Source: Acinetobacter sp. S54 (GTDB lineage: Bacteria; Pseudomonadota; Gammaproteobacteria; Pseudomonadales; Moraxellaceae). Taken from it: a stretch of DNA of 64,000 nucleotides. Within the stretch, counting starts at the first letter, position 1; each line of letters begins with the position of its first letter. Under the pieces are notes generated by a model. That model ran no database searches, was not told the DNA's origin, and worked only from the letters and a program-made list of their open reading frames with translations. Shown here one piece after another: positions 46,527 through 55,909 of this stretch. The stretch is taken from assembly GCF_016624945.1 (NCBI RefSeq), contig NZ_JACVUI010000012.1, positions 1-64,000 on the forward strand. Reading direction: 5' to 3'. A program made the position numbers and the translations under genes.

Positions 46527-47936
46527 ATGAAACCCGTTATTGCGCTCATTGGTCGTCCCAACGTCGGAAAATCAACGCTATTTAACCAGATTACCAAGAG
46601 TCGTGATGCACTTGTTGCCGATTTTGCGGGACTTACTCGTGACCGTAAATATGGTGATGCCGTTTACCAAAATAAATCATTTATTGTGGTTGATACTGGC
46701 GGTATCGGTGAGAGTGAAGCGGGGATTGACGCCTACATGGCTGAGCAATCGAAAACTGCCATCAATGAAGCCGATATTATTATTTTTGTGGTTGATGCAC
46801 GTGCAGGGCTTTTAGCCTCAGATGAACAAATTGCGCGTGAAATACGTAGTCTTGGCAAGAAAGTTTATCTGGTCGCAAATAAAGTAGATGGTGTGCATGC
46901 GGAAGCGGCAGTGGTTGAGTTTTATAAACTAGGTTTTGGTGAACCTTTACACGTTGCCGCGAGTCATGGGCGTGGTGTAGCCCAGATGCTTGAAGATGTG
47001 CTTGCAGATGTACCAGAGGATGAAAGTTCAGAAGAACACGATAAAAATACGGGCTTGCGTTTAGCCATTATTGGTCGTCCAAATGTCGGTAAGTCTACGT
47101 TGGTCAACCGCTTATTGGGTGAAGATCGTGTGGTGGCATTTGACCAACCAGGAACTACACGTGATTCGGTTTATATTCCGTTTGAGCGTGATGGTCGTAA
47201 ATACACGTTGATCGATACCGCAGGTGTACGTCGTAAAGGTAAAGTTGATGAAATGATTGAGAAATTCTCAGTCGTGAAAACGTTACAGGCGATGAAAGAT
47301 GCGCATGTTGTTGTGGTGGTAGCAGATGCTCGTGATGGGATCGTAGAACAAGACTTACATTTAATTGGTTACGCGCTTGAAGCAGGTCGTGCCATGGTGA
47401 TCGCCATTAATAAATGGGACAACATGACTGAATACGATCGCAAACAATGTAAACTGGACGTTGAACGTCGTTTTGACTTTATCCCTTGGGCAAAAATTCA
47501 TTTGATTTCTGCTTTACATGGAACTGGAGTCGGTGAACTTTACCCATCGATTCACCGTGCTTATGAGTCGGCGAATTTAAAAGTTTCGCCAGCAAAATTG
47601 ACCCAGATTTTAAATGATGCGACAGAAGCACATCAGCCACCAATGATCAGTGGTCGCCGAATAAAAATGCGTTATGCGCATATGGGTGGACAAAATCCAC
47701 CCACTATTGTCATTCATGGAAATAAAGTAGACAAAACGCCAGCTGATTATCGTCGTTATCTGGAGAATGTGTTCCGTAAAGTGTATAAACTTGAAGGTAC
47801 TCCGGTTCGAATTGATTTTAAAACCTCTGAAAACCCATTTGAAGGACGTAAGTCGCAATTGGATGAACGTGTGGCTGCACGTCGTCGTCGTTATATTCAG
47901 AAATTCAAAAAAGCAGAGAAAAAATTTAAACGTTAA
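46527..47936 (+). CDS. der: Ribosome biogenesis GTPase Der
   Basis: Der (EngA) has two tandem Era-like GTPase domains and a C-terminal KH-like domain, and assists 50S assembly. P-loops [13 protein letters not shown] (about 8–20) and [13 protein letters not shown] (about 183–195) are both intact, with NKVD and NKWD specificity motifs. The 469-residue protein ends with a basic tail ([19 protein letters not shown]). Confidence 0.97.
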   Translation: MKPVIALIGRPNVGKSTLFNQITKSRDALVADFAGLTRDRKYGDAVYQNKSFIVVDTGGIGESEAGIDAYMAEQSKTAINEADIIIFVVDARAGLLASDEQIAREIRSLGKKVYLVANKVDGVHAEAAVVEFYKLGFGEPLHVAASHGRGVAQMLEDVLADVPEDESSEEHDKNTGLRLAIIGRPNVGKSTLVNRLLGEDRVVAFDQPGTTRDSVYIPFERDGRKYTLIDTAGVRRKGKVDEMIEKFSVVKTLQAMKDAHVVVVVADARDGIVEQDLHLIGYALEAGRAMVIAINKWDNMTEYDRKQCKLDVERRFDFIPWAKIHLISALHGTGVGELYPSIHRAYESANLKVSPAKLTQILNDATEAHQPPMISGRRIKMRYAHMGGQNPPTIVIHGNKVDKTPADYRRYLENVFRKVYKLEGTPVRIDFKTSENPFEGRKSQLDERVAARRRRYIQKFKKAEKKFKR

Positions 47937-47951
47937 ATTCCCCATAATTTT

Positions 47952-47980
47952 AAACCCCGATTCAGTTTCGGGGTTTTTTT
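47952..47980 (+). terminator. Terminator of der
   Basis: AAACCCCGA and TCGGGGTTT pair around TTCAGTT and are followed by TTTTT. Confidence 0.9.
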
Positions 47981-48028
47981 ATTTAAAAGCACTGCATCTC
48001 ATTGTTATTTCAGATAAAATGTAATTTT

Positions 48029-48065
48029 TTGTTAATTTGGAGACTGGTGCTATAATTTTGCACCA
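48029..48065 (+). promoter_or_regulatory. Putative promoter of the aryl polyene operon with inverted repeat
   Basis: TTGTTA (48029–48034) and a perfect TATAAT (48051–48056) are 16 bases apart, about 45–70 bases before the first gene. TGGTGC (48045–48050) and GCACCA (60–65 of 480xx) form an inverted repeat around the -10 element, a possible operator. No regulator gene is adjacent. Confidence 0.6.
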
Positions 48066-48100
48066 ATTTCTTCCCCCTTTGTCATAGGCTCGCATTCAGC

Positions 48101-48712
48101 ATGATCAGACTTCATCTATCTGCGCTTCGACTGTGCTGTACACAAGATGAGTGTACGGCGCTAGAGTCTTTGCCTGCCATGCAGCGCAGAAGACTTTCGC
48201 CTTTGGCAAAAATGGCGATCAATATAGCCATGCAAACGTTAGAGCAGAACCCTGTTGAGTATATTGTTTGGGTCTCGCGTTATGGCGATGAAACAAAAAC
48301 ACTGGCTATTTTGCAGGATGTTTTAACCAGTCAAACGCCGTCACCTACACAATTTTCAACCTCGGTTCATAATGCAATTGCGGGCCTTTATTCTATTCTA
48401 TGTAAAGACGATACCATTTCGACCAGTTTAAGTTGTGGTTGGTCAGAAGCATTGATCGAAGCCTATGCCATTTTAAAAAGTCAGCCTCAGATCAAAACAG
48501 TTTTGCTGGTTTACTATGATGCGCCTTTGCCTGACATTTATCAGGATCAACACGTTTTTGAACCATTTGCAATGTCGACCTTAATTCGTCTGGAACATGC
48601 CAATGTTGAATTGAGTGCCGTTGAGCAGACTCAACAAATTGACGCGCTGAATTTTTATGCGTTTTGGCAAGATAAGCATCAGACAAAACTGCTAGGATGG
48701 CAAAAATGTTAA
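48101..48712 (+). CDS. apeC: APE: ketosynthase chain-length-factor-like protein
   Basis: The 203-residue product corresponds to only the N-terminal half of a ketosynthase (ketoacyl-synt_2 type), with SPLAKMAINIAMQTLEQNP, FSTSVHNAIAGLYSI and TISTSLSCGWSEALIEAYAI. It has no Cys-His-His catalytic set. In studied aryl polyene clusters such a protein pairs with the ketosynthase ApeO as a chain-length factor. It is the first gene of the operon and overlaps the next. Confidence 0.8.
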   Translation: MIRLHLSALRLCCTQDECTALESLPAMQRRRLSPLAKMAINIAMQTLEQNPVEYIVWVSRYGDETKTLAILQDVLTSQTPSPTQFSTSVHNAIAGLYSILCKDDTISTSLSCGWSEALIEAYAILKSQPQIKTVLLVYYDAPLPDIYQDQHVFEPFAMSTLIRLEHANVELSAVEQTQQIDALNFYAFWQDKHQTKLLGWQKC

Positions 48713-49503
48713 ATCGGGCATCATTAAAAAATAAAATCAATTATATTTGGCGTGTCGGGGCAACAGGTTTTAGCTTTGCCAGTTTTGGGATTGGGGGCGT
48801 GGCAATCGCAATGGTAGTTGCCCCGTTAATGAATTTAACTGCACATGATCAGGCGACTCGCCAACAACGCGCCCAGCAGGTGATTCGTACCAGTTTTAAG
48901 GGCTTTACCGAGATGATGGTCAAACTGGGTATTATGACTTATTCGGTGGAGGGTTTGGAAAAACTACAGCAAAGCCAAAAAGAGTTGGTCATAGCTAATC
49001 ATCCGACTTTAATTGATGTAGTGATATTAATTGGACTCATGCAGCAAGCCAATTGTGTAGTGAAACAGTCACTTTGGTCAAACCCATTTACACGTGGGCC
49101 TGTACGTAGTGCGGGTTACATTTTAAATGCAGGATCTAATCAATTTATCCATGATTGTGTTACACGCTTGCAGCAGCCTAATGCTGCATCGTTAATCATT
49201 TTTCCTGAAGGAACAAGGACACAAAAAGATGAACAGATTAATGAGTTCCAACGTGGAGCCGCCAATATTGCCATTCGTGCCGATGTTCCGATTCGACCTG
49301 TGTTAATTCGTTGTACGCCTACCACCTTAACCAAAAATGAAAAGTGGTATCACATTCCTTCAAAACCTTTTCATATTGAGATTAAAGTTTTGGATGCCAT
49401 CCATATTTCAGAGATACTTTCTGATTTGACGGTCAGTCCTAAAAATGTTCGCGTTCTCAATCAGTATTTACACCACTTTTTTAAACAAGAGTTATCTAAA
49501 TGA
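48706..49503 (+). CDS. apeD: APE: PlsC-like lysophospholipid acyltransferase
   Basis: A 1-acylglycerol-3-phosphate-type acyltransferase with the HX4D motif in ANHPTLIDVVIL, the FPEGTRTQ substrate motif and an N-terminal membrane segment (residues about 17–42). In the aryl polyene pathway it would build the lipid part of the anchor. The ATG at 48706 is favoured by TAGGATGG 8 bases before it; one at 48697 is also in frame. It overlaps apeC by 7 bases and apeE by 4. Confidence 0.85.
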   Translation: MLNRASLKNKINYIWRVGATGFSFASFGIGGVAIAMVVAPLMNLTAHDQATRQQRAQQVIRTSFKGFTEMMVKLGIMTYSVEGLEKLQQSQKELVIANHPTLIDVVILIGLMQQANCVVKQSLWSNPFTRGPVRSAGYILNAGSNQFIHDCVTRLQQPNAASLIIFPEGTRTQKDEQINEFQRGAANIAIRADVPIRPVLIRCTPTTLTKNEKWYHIPSKPFHIEIKVLDAIHISEILSDLTVSPKNVRVLNQYLHHFFKQELSK

Positions 49504-49760
49504 GCAATTTGGCCAACGAATTAAAACAAATGATTATTGATGTTTTAGCGCTTGAAGACATCGCTATTGAGGATATTGATGATCAGGCACCATTATTTGG
49601 AGAGGGGTTAGGACTGGATTCAATTGACGCTTTGGAGTTAGGACTTGCCCTGAAGAAACGTTACAACATTCATTTAAATGCTGAGTCGGATGAAACCAAA
49701 CAGCATTTTCGCTCAATCCAAAGTCTGGTGACTTTGGTTGAAGCTCAACAAAAAGTATAA
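49500..49760 (+). CDS. apeE: APE: acyl carrier protein 1
   Basis: The 86-residue ACP has its phosphopantetheine serine at Ser41 in GLGLDSIDALELGLAL. Its start overlaps the end of apeD (ATGA). Two consecutive ACPs are a hallmark of aryl polyene clusters. One is thought to carry the starter or anchor and the other the growing chain. Confidence 0.92.
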   Translation: MSNLANELKQMIIDVLALEDIAIEDIDDQAPLFGEGLGLDSIDALELGLALKKRYNIHLNAESDETKQHFRSIQSLVTLVEAQQKV

Positions 49761-49769
49761 GAGGTGACT

Positions 49770-50018
49770 ATGTTAAGTCAGGAACATATTCTTTCTACCT
49801 TGCGTGAATGGATGGAAGATTTATTCGAAATTGAACCAGAAACTATTCAACTCGAATCCAATCTATATTCGGATTTAGATGTTGATAGCATCGATGCAGT
49901 GGATTTAATTGTAAAAATTAAAGAGTTAACTGGTAAGCAAGTGAAGCCAGAAGATTTTAAAAATGTCAGAACAGTTCATGATGTCGTGACTGTGATTCAA
50001 AACATGACAACGGAATGA
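49770..50018 (+). CDS. apeF: APE: acyl carrier protein 2
   Basis: The ATG at 49770 follows AGAGGTG; a GTG at 49764 is also in frame. The 82-residue acidic ACP carries Ser40 in DLDVDSIDAVDLIVKI. It is only distantly similar to the preceding ACP, suggesting different partners. It overlaps the following membrane gene by 4 bases. Confidence 0.92.
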   Translation: MLSQEHILSTLREWMEDLFEIEPETIQLESNLYSDLDVDSIDAVDLIVKIKELTGKQVKPEDFKNVRTVHDVVTVIQNMTTE

Positions 50019-50578
50019 ATCAACTTTTGAAATGGATCACAGCGATCTTTTTTATCGCTTATCCTTTTGTTGTGGGCTGGAGTCTAGCACACGGCCATTT
50101 TTTTGCCGTCAGCATATTGCTAGTGGCTTTGGGTTTATCGCGTCTGGTGTTTAAATCTAATGCATTGCTATGGCCACTGGCCATGTTTGCCATTTTATGT
50201 GGCGGCTTAAGCGTGATATTGAATGACCATGCATGGCTTAAATTTTATCCAGTTCTGATAAGCCTCGGAGCTTTGGGTATATTTGCATCGACATTATGGC
50301 GACCACCGTCCATGATTGAGCGATTTGCACGAATCATGCAGCCTGATTTGCCTGAATCTGGCGTACAATGGACGCGGAAAGTCACTATGGTGTGGTGTGG
50401 TTTTTTCCTTGGAAATGCTGCTATTGCATGGTGTACCATTGTTTATACATCTACACAGATTTGGGTACTGTATAACGGTTTTATTTCTTATGTCTTAATG
50501 GGCATTCTTTTACTCGGTGAATTTATTTTAAGAAAGCGCCATCAGCGTTTGAACAATAACGATGAACAAGTTTTTTAA
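50015..50578 (+). CDS. APE: multi-pass membrane protein (ApeG position)
   Basis: The 187-residue protein has about five to six hydrophobic segments and a cytoplasmic loop PPSMIERFARIMQPDLPESG, which is typical of a COG4648-like family found in these clusters. No enzymatic motif is visible. Its overlap with both neighbours (4 bases upstream, 17 downstream) places it firmly in the operon. A role in handling or exporting the polyene lipid is inference. Confidence 0.75.
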   Translation: MNQLLKWITAIFFIAYPFVVGWSLAHGHFFAVSILLVALGLSRLVFKSNALLWPLAMFAILCGGLSVILNDHAWLKFYPVLISLGALGIFASTLWRPPSMIERFARIMQPDLPESGVQWTRKVTMVWCGFFLGNAAIAWCTIVYTSTQIWVLYNGFISYVLMGILLLGEFILRKRHQRLNNNDEQVF

Positions 50579-52235
50579 CTCCTTTATTCAGTCGCATCAG
50601 ACTTTAGCGATTACTGCTGATCAGCAGCACATTTCATTTGCTGCTTTTTGGCAGGATGTGTCGCAGCAAGCGCAATTGATTTCTTTAAACCCTGAAAGCA
50701 TTTGGGCGCTTTGGCAACAAGACAGTTATGAGTTTCTGGTATTGTTGTTTGCTGCACTTCAAGCAAAAAAAAGAATATTGTTGCCTCCGCACCGGGTTGC
50801 ACAGCTTGAGCAGAATTTAGCTGCACAAAATATTTACTTTTTATCACGTCAGACTTCGGCTGAAGTTACGCCTAGCTTTGCACTTGATTTTAGCGATCAG
50901 TTTATTGATCAAGCACAGATCGTTTTTTACACTTCTGGTTCGACAGGTGAACCAAAACATATTCAGCGTACTCTCCTTCAATTATTCAATGAGGTCAAAG
51001 GGCTGAATCAAACTTTTTCATTGCCTGAAGCCGTTATTGCATTAGCAACCGTAAGTCATCAGCATATTTACGGTTTATTGTTTAAAGTGCTTTGGCCATT
51101 ACTTACAGGGCGAAGTTTTTATAGCCCACAACTGGCTTTCCCAGAAGATGTGATTGGCCTACAAAGGCACTTTGCCGAACAAGGATTAGTAAACTATGTG
51201 ATTTCAAGTCCAGCTTTGCTCAAACGCTGGACATTGGATTTGGAGCTAGTCAACAGTCTGGCAGTTTTTTCTTCTGGCGGTAAGTTGGAAAAAGGCGTCC
51301 GACCTTTGCTTAATCAGTCAATCACTGAGATTTTTGGAAGTTCAGAGACGGGTGGAATTGCCTATCGGACTGAAGATGAAAGTGCATGGCAAGCCTTTGC
51401 AGATGTCAAAGTTGAAATTCAGCAACAAAGTTTAAAAGTACAAACTGAGCATGCATTTAGCACAGATTGGATTGAAACAGGCGATCTAGCGGAATGGCAT
51501 GATGTTACTGATTTAGCATCAGGATTTAAATTGCTTGGGCGTGCAGATCGTTTGATTAAGCTAGAAGAAAAACGCCTCAGTCTGGATGCGATTGAACAAA
51601 CCATCCAAACCTTAGCAGAGATAAAACAATGTCATGCTCTATTAATAGAGCAGGAACAGCGTCAGTTTTTGGCTTGTATCGTGGTGTTGCACGATGCTGC
51701 ACATCAACACTTGCAACAAATAGGTAAACAGGCATTTGTATCTGGGTTAAAACAACAATTGAATGGTCAGTTGGAAAATATTGCGACTCCACGTTTATGG
51801 CGATTTCTGACGGAACTGCCACAAAATAGTCAGTCTAAGCTGGATAAACAATATTTAAAAAGTTTGTTTCAACCTATGTTAGAACCTGTGATTCTATCAC
51901 GTTCGCAGGTAGATGAATGCCGTCAAATGAAACTGGAATTTACCCCTGAACTACTATGTTTTAAAGGGCATTTTCCAAACCAGCCCATTTATCCTGGTGT
52001 TGGGCAGATTGGATTTATTCAAACATTTGCCAAACACATTTGGGCTGATCTGGATTGGTGTAATGGTTATGAACAACTTAAATTTCAGCATCTGATTCGC
52101 CCTTATCATGTCATTGAATTAAAGCTGACACGTAAACAGCATAAAGTGAGTTTTCAGTTATCTGATGCAGAGCAAACTCTGGCTTCTGGCCGTTTGTTGT
52201 TTGTATTGAAAGATTTGGATCGGGAGACTATATGA
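50562..52235 (+). CDS. apeH: APE: adenylating ligase fused to hot-dog dehydratase (ApeH–ApeI)
   Basis: Residues 1–435 form an AMP-dependent acyl–ACP/CoA ligase, with the P-loop FYTSGSTGEPKHIQRT at 122–137, FGSSETGGIAYR and the hinge region LLGRADRLIKLEEKRLS. It should activate the aryl acrylate starter. Residues about 442–557 are a FabZ/ApeI-like hot-dog domain with FKGHFPNQPIYPGVGQIGF, His470 being the catalytic-type histidine, but Gly484 stands where FabZ has its glutamate. In described clusters these are commonly treated as two proteins, so this is a fusion. Confidence 0.88.
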   Translation: MNKFFNSFIQSHQTLAITADQQHISFAAFWQDVSQQAQLISLNPESIWALWQQDSYEFLVLLFAALQAKKRILLPPHRVAQLEQNLAAQNIYFLSRQTSAEVTPSFALDFSDQFIDQAQIVFYTSGSTGEPKHIQRTLLQLFNEVKGLNQTFSLPEAVIALATVSHQHIYGLLFKVLWPLLTGRSFYSPQLAFPEDVIGLQRHFAEQGLVNYVISSPALLKRWTLDLELVNSLAVFSSGGKLEKGVRPLLNQSITEIFGSSETGGIAYRTEDESAWQAFADVKVEIQQQSLKVQTEHAFSTDWIETGDLAEWHDVTDLASGFKLLGRADRLIKLEEKRLSLDAIEQTIQTLAEIKQCHALLIEQEQRQFLACIVVLHDAAHQHLQQIGKQAFVSGLKQQLNGQLENIATPRLWRFLTELPQNSQSKLDKQYLKSLFQPMLEPVILSRSQVDECRQMKLEFTPELLCFKGHFPNQPIYPGVGQIGFIQTFAKHIWADLDWCNGYEQLKFQHLIRPYHVIELKLTRKQHKVSFQLSDAEQTLASGRLLFVLKDLDRETI

Positions 52236-52972
52236 TGCACGCTTATGGTTTTGTTATTCCAGTATTTAATCATCCCCATTATCTCAATAAGCTTATAGCA
52301 ACCTTGAACCAGTATAATTTGCCTATGATCGTGGTGAATGACGGCAGTAATGCTGAATGTACAAAGCAATTGAAAGCTTTGGATCAGGATTATTCACAGC
52401 TTCATTTAATCGAGCATGATCAGAATCAAGGCAAAGGTCAGGCCGTGATTACTGGCTTGAACTATGCAGGGCAAATGGGTCTCAGCCATGCCTTACAATT
52501 AGATGCTGATGGACAACATCACTGGGCTGACATTGATAAGTTTTTGCAATTATCTCAGCAACAACCTCATGCTGTTGTGATTGGGCAACCTATGTTTGAT
52601 TTATCAGTCCCCAAGAAACGCTTGTATGGACGTTATTTGACGCATATCTGGGTCTGGATCAACAGTTTGTCCTTTGATATTAAAGACAGCATGTGTGGTT
52701 TTCGAGTATATCCTTTAGAGCCAACTTTGAAGATTTTAAAACAAGCAAAATTCCAGCCACGCATGGGTTTCGACAGTGAAATTCTAGTCCGTCTGAAATG
52801 GGAAAATATTGCATTTATTAATGTTCCAACCCCCGTTATTTATCCAGAGCATGGAATTTCTCATTTTAATGTCTGGCGCGACAACTTGGGTATGAGTCAA
52901 GCACATGCACGATTATTTGCGGGTATGCTTTGGCGGTTACCCAAACTCCTCAAACAAAAAATGCAAGGTTAG
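52232..52972 (+). CDS. APE: family 2 glycosyltransferase
   Basis: The 246-residue GT-A protein has YGFVIPVFNHPHYLNKLIA at the start, VVNDGSN and the metal-binding LQLDADGQHHW, resembling dolichyl-phosphate mannose synthase-type enzymes but with no membrane helices. It overlaps the ligase by 4 bases and the LpxL-like acyltransferase follows 2 bases later. This pair probably corresponds to the glycosyl-/acyltransferase function assigned to ApeJ. Confidence 0.85.
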   Translation: MMHAYGFVIPVFNHPHYLNKLIATLNQYNLPMIVVNDGSNAECTKQLKALDQDYSQLHLIEHDQNQGKGQAVITGLNYAGQMGLSHALQLDADGQHHWADIDKFLQLSQQQPHAVVIGQPMFDLSVPKKRLYGRYLTHIWVWINSLSFDIKDSMCGFRVYPLEPTLKILKQAKFQPRMGFDSEILVRLKWENIAFINVPTPVIYPEHGISHFNVWRDNLGMSQAHARLFAGMLWRLPKLLKQKMQG

Positions 52973-52974
52973 AC

Positions 52975-53898
52975 ATGCAGCGCCCATCTTCTAACTGGAG
53001 CAATAGTAAAGAGCGCGGTGGACTGGGTCTGCTGACGTTGGTGTTATATTTTTATCGCTTGGGTGGACGTTGGTTATGTAGGATCGTATTGTACTTTGTT
53101 ATTTTGTGGTACTGGCTATTTGCAGTCTCTGCACGGCAGGCATCACTCAATTATATGCGTCAATTACATTTGTTCGCAGGTGTAAATTCTCCATTTCCAA
53201 ATGGACCTTCATTGGCAAACAGCTATCAGCATTTTATCCAGTTTGGGACGAGTATTTTGGACAAAATGGAAGGCTGGCTTGGGCATATCCCTGAACAAGA
53301 GTTGCAATTATTTGGTCATCAGCATTTTCAACAAACCTATCAGAAAGGCGCATTATTGGTCGTATCTCATTTCGGCAATATTGAATTATTGCGCGCTGTC
53401 AAATCTCAGCATTCTCAGAAAATTAATGTATTGGTCTATCAAAAACATGCTACGCAATTTAATACTTTTCTGAAAAAGCTCAATGATCAGGCAGATATTA
53501 ATTTGATTTCTGTGGATGAATTAGGATTAGAAACAGCCATTTTATTAGAAGAAAAAATGCAACACGGTGAATGGGTCATTGTGGCGGCGGATCGTGCGCC
53601 AGTGCATTCGAATCGCGTTCAACATATTGATTTTCTCGGTCAGGAAGCAGTATGGCCGCAAGGGGCATGGATTTTAGCAAGTTTGCTCAAAGTTCCTGTT
53701 CTGGCCGTGTTTTGTTATCGACAGCATCAACACTTTGAAGTTCATATTCATAAAATTACAGATATTATTGATTTACCAAGAAAAAATCGTATACATGCCA
53801 TGCAAACCGTGACCCGAAAATATGTGACTTTGCTTGAGCAGCATTGCTTACGCGCACCTTACCAATGGTTTAATTTTTATCATTTTTGGACGAAATAA
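52975..53898 (+). CDS. APE: LpxL/HtrB-like lipid acyltransferase
   Basis: From the ATG at 52975 the 307-residue protein has an N-terminal membrane segment (RIVLYFVILWYWLFAV) and the family HX4E motif in VVSHFGNIELLRA, with later VIVAADRAPVHSNR. LpxL-type enzymes transfer acyl chains to lipid A or other glycolipids at the inner membrane. Here it probably acylates the polyene anchor. An extension further upstream in the glycosyltransferase gene is unlikely. Confidence 0.86.
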   Translation: MQRPSSNWSNSKERGGLGLLTLVLYFYRLGGRWLCRIVLYFVILWYWLFAVSARQASLNYMRQLHLFAGVNSPFPNGPSLANSYQHFIQFGTSILDKMEGWLGHIPEQELQLFGHQHFQQTYQKGALLVVSHFGNIELLRAVKSQHSQKINVLVYQKHATQFNTFLKKLNDQADINLISVDELGLETAILLEEKMQHGEWVIVAADRAPVHSNRVQHIDFLGQEAVWPQGAWILASLLKVPVLAVFCYRQHQHFEVHIHKITDIIDLPRKNRIHAMQTVTRKYVTLLEQHCLRAPYQWFNFYHFWTK

Positions 53899-53899
53899 G

Positions 53900-55486
53900 T
53901 TGAATAACAGTATATCAAATACGGCTATCGGACAGTTAATCACCGTAGGAATTGAACCATTAAGTATTGAAGATGTGGTACGTGTTGCACATGGACATGA
54001 TCGAGTTACTTTACCCCAACAGCCAGCATGGCATGATTTTATTCAAAAAGGCGCTGACTTTCTGGATGAGTTATTAGAACAGGAAGGTGTTATCTATGGA
54101 GTAACGACAGGTTATGGCGATTCCTGTCTTGTTGAAGTTCCTGCACATCAGGTTAATGAATTGCCCTTACACCTTTCTCGTTTTCATGGTTGTGGTTTGG
54201 GTAAAAATTTGGAACTGGTTACAGCTCGTGCTGTGGTGGTAACGCGATTATGTTCTTTGGCAAGAGGATATTCAGGGGTTTCATTGGCATTGTTAGAACG
54301 TTTAGTTTGGTTACTCAATGAAAATGTGATTCCCGTAATTCCCTCCGAAGGTTCTGTCGGCGCAAGTGGTGATTTAACCCCGCTTTCCTATATTGCAGGT
54401 GTGTTGGTGGGTGAGCGAGATGTTTATTACAAAGGACAAATTGTACCTGTACATCAGGTTTATGAAGAAAAAGGTATCGCACCGTTGACCCTACGTCCTA
54501 AAGAGGGACTGGCTTTGATGAATGGGACTGCGGTGATGACTGCGATGGCATGTTTAAATTATAAACGTGCCGAGCAAGTGGCTCATACTGCGACGCTAAT
54601 TACCGCTTTAAATGTGTTGGCGTTAGAGGGTAATCCGACTCATTTTGATGAGGTACTATTTGCACAAAAGCCACATGTTGGACAACAGAAAGTTGCAGCA
54701 CAATTACGTGACTGGCTAGAAAGTGAAGTCCAGACAGCACCCCAAAGTCCGCGTTTGCAGGATCGTTATTCATTACGCTGTGCGCCACATATTATTGGTG
54801 TTTTTGAAGATTCTAAAGTTTGGTTACGTCAATTTATTGAAAATGAATTGAATTCGAGTAACGATAATCCATTGATCGACCCAGTAAACCTGCGTGTTTT
54901 ACATGGTGGGCATTTCTATGGAGGACATATTGCACAGGCGATGGATAGTTTAAAAATCATGATTGCCAATATTGCCGATTTACTGGATCGCCAATTAGCA
55001 CAATTGGTTGATCATAAAATGAATCATGGTTTACCACGTAATTTAACAGGTGCCACAGCAGAACGTTTAGCTCTAAATCATGGTTTTAAAGCGGTACAAA
55101 TTGGCGTGTCTGCATGGACAGCTGAAGCGCTGAAACAGACTTTATCCGCCTCAATTTTTTCACGTTCGACCGAATGTCATAATCAGGATAAAGTCAGCAT
55201 GGGGACTATTGCTGCACGAGACGCCGAGCGCGTGATTATACTGACTGAACAAGTGGTCGCTGCTTTATGCTGTGCCAGTGTGCAGGCGATTCATTTAAAA
55301 GGGCTGAGCCAACAGCTCTCGCCAGTGCTTGGGGCATTTATGAACTGGACGTTACAAAGTTTTGCATTGGTGGTGGAAGACCGACCATTACAAACTGAAT
55401 TACAACAAATGATTGATCGTTTTGCCAATTTTGAGCTGTCTAATACAGAATGGATGCTGCAACAGGAGCAAATCTATGCAAGCTGA
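53900..55486 (+). CDS. APE: aromatic amino-acid ammonia-lyase
   Basis: The 528-residue enzyme belongs to the HAL/PAL/TAL superfamily. The MIO prosthetic group forms from Ala-Ser-Gly at 155–157 in GSVGASGDLTPLSY. Tyr66 in VIYGVTTGYG is the catalytic tyrosine. It would convert an aromatic amino acid to an aryl acrylate starter. I place the start at a TTG one base after the previous stop; a longer ATG form overlaps that gene by 65 bases. The selectivity pair appears to be Phe95–His96. It overlaps the thioesterase by 11 bases. Confidence 0.88.
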   Translation: MNNSISNTAIGQLITVGIEPLSIEDVVRVAHGHDRVTLPQQPAWHDFIQKGADFLDELLEQEGVIYGVTTGYGDSCLVEVPAHQVNELPLHLSRFHGCGLGKNLELVTARAVVVTRLCSLARGYSGVSLALLERLVWLLNENVIPVIPSEGSVGASGDLTPLSYIAGVLVGERDVYYKGQIVPVHQVYEEKGIAPLTLRPKEGLALMNGTAVMTAMACLNYKRAEQVAHTATLITALNVLALEGNPTHFDEVLFAQKPHVGQQKVAAQLRDWLESEVQTAPQSPRLQDRYSLRCAPHIIGVFEDSKVWLRQFIENELNSSNDNPLIDPVNLRVLHGGHFYGGHIAQAMDSLKIMIANIADLLDRQLAQLVDHKMNHGLPRNLTGATAERLALNHGFKAVQIGVSAWTAEALKQTLSASIFSRSTECHNQDKVSMGTIAARDAERVIILTEQVVAALCCASVQAIHLKGLSQQLSPVLGAFMNWTLQSFALVVEDRPLQTELQQMIDRFANFELSNTEWMLQQEQIYAS

Positions 55487-55907
55487 AGTCATCATTGACG
55501 TTCCTTTTCATGATGTTGATATTATGAATGTGGTTTGGCATGGGCATTATCTCAAATATTTCGAAATCGCCCGCTGCAAGCTTTTGGATCAGTTTCATTA
55601 TAACTATATGCAAATGCAAGCTTCAGGTTATGCGTGGCCTGTGATAGAAAGCCATGTACGCTATGCACAGGGTATCCAGTTTGAGCAAAAAATTCGGGTA
55701 CGTGCGATTTTAAAAGAATGGGAAAATCGCTTAAAAATCGATTATGTGATTTTTGATGAGGCTACTGGAAAACGACTGACCAAAGGTTATACCACACAAG
55801 TAGCTGTTGAAATTCAAACACGAGAAATGTGTTTTCAGTCTCCGCAAGTCTTGTTTGATTGTCTGAATGCATGGTCTGAGTTTCACCCCGCGCAGGAGGA
55901 TCGATAG
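55476..55907 (+). CDS. apeK: APE: hot-dog thioesterase
   Basis: The 143-residue 4HBT-type thioesterase begins MQAEVIIDVPFHDVDIMNVV and shows the YbgC-type catalytic aspartate in DVDIMNVVWHGHYLKYFE. AGGAGC precedes the ATG by 7 bases, which fixes this start rather than an upstream in-frame ATG inside the lyase gene. It probably clears stalled intermediates or releases the finished chain. Confidence 0.88.
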   Translation: MQAEVIIDVPFHDVDIMNVVWHGHYLKYFEIARCKLLDQFHYNYMQMQASGYAWPVIESHVRYAQGIQFEQKIRVRAILKEWENRLKIDYVIFDEATGKRLTKGYTTQVAVEIQTREMCFQSPQVLFDCLNAWSEFHPAQEDR

Positions 55908-55909
55908 CA

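Noticed and set aside
47610..47945. 111-codon frame antisense to der
   Set aside because: Overlaps the conserved KH domain of Der and the terminator region; no supporting signal.
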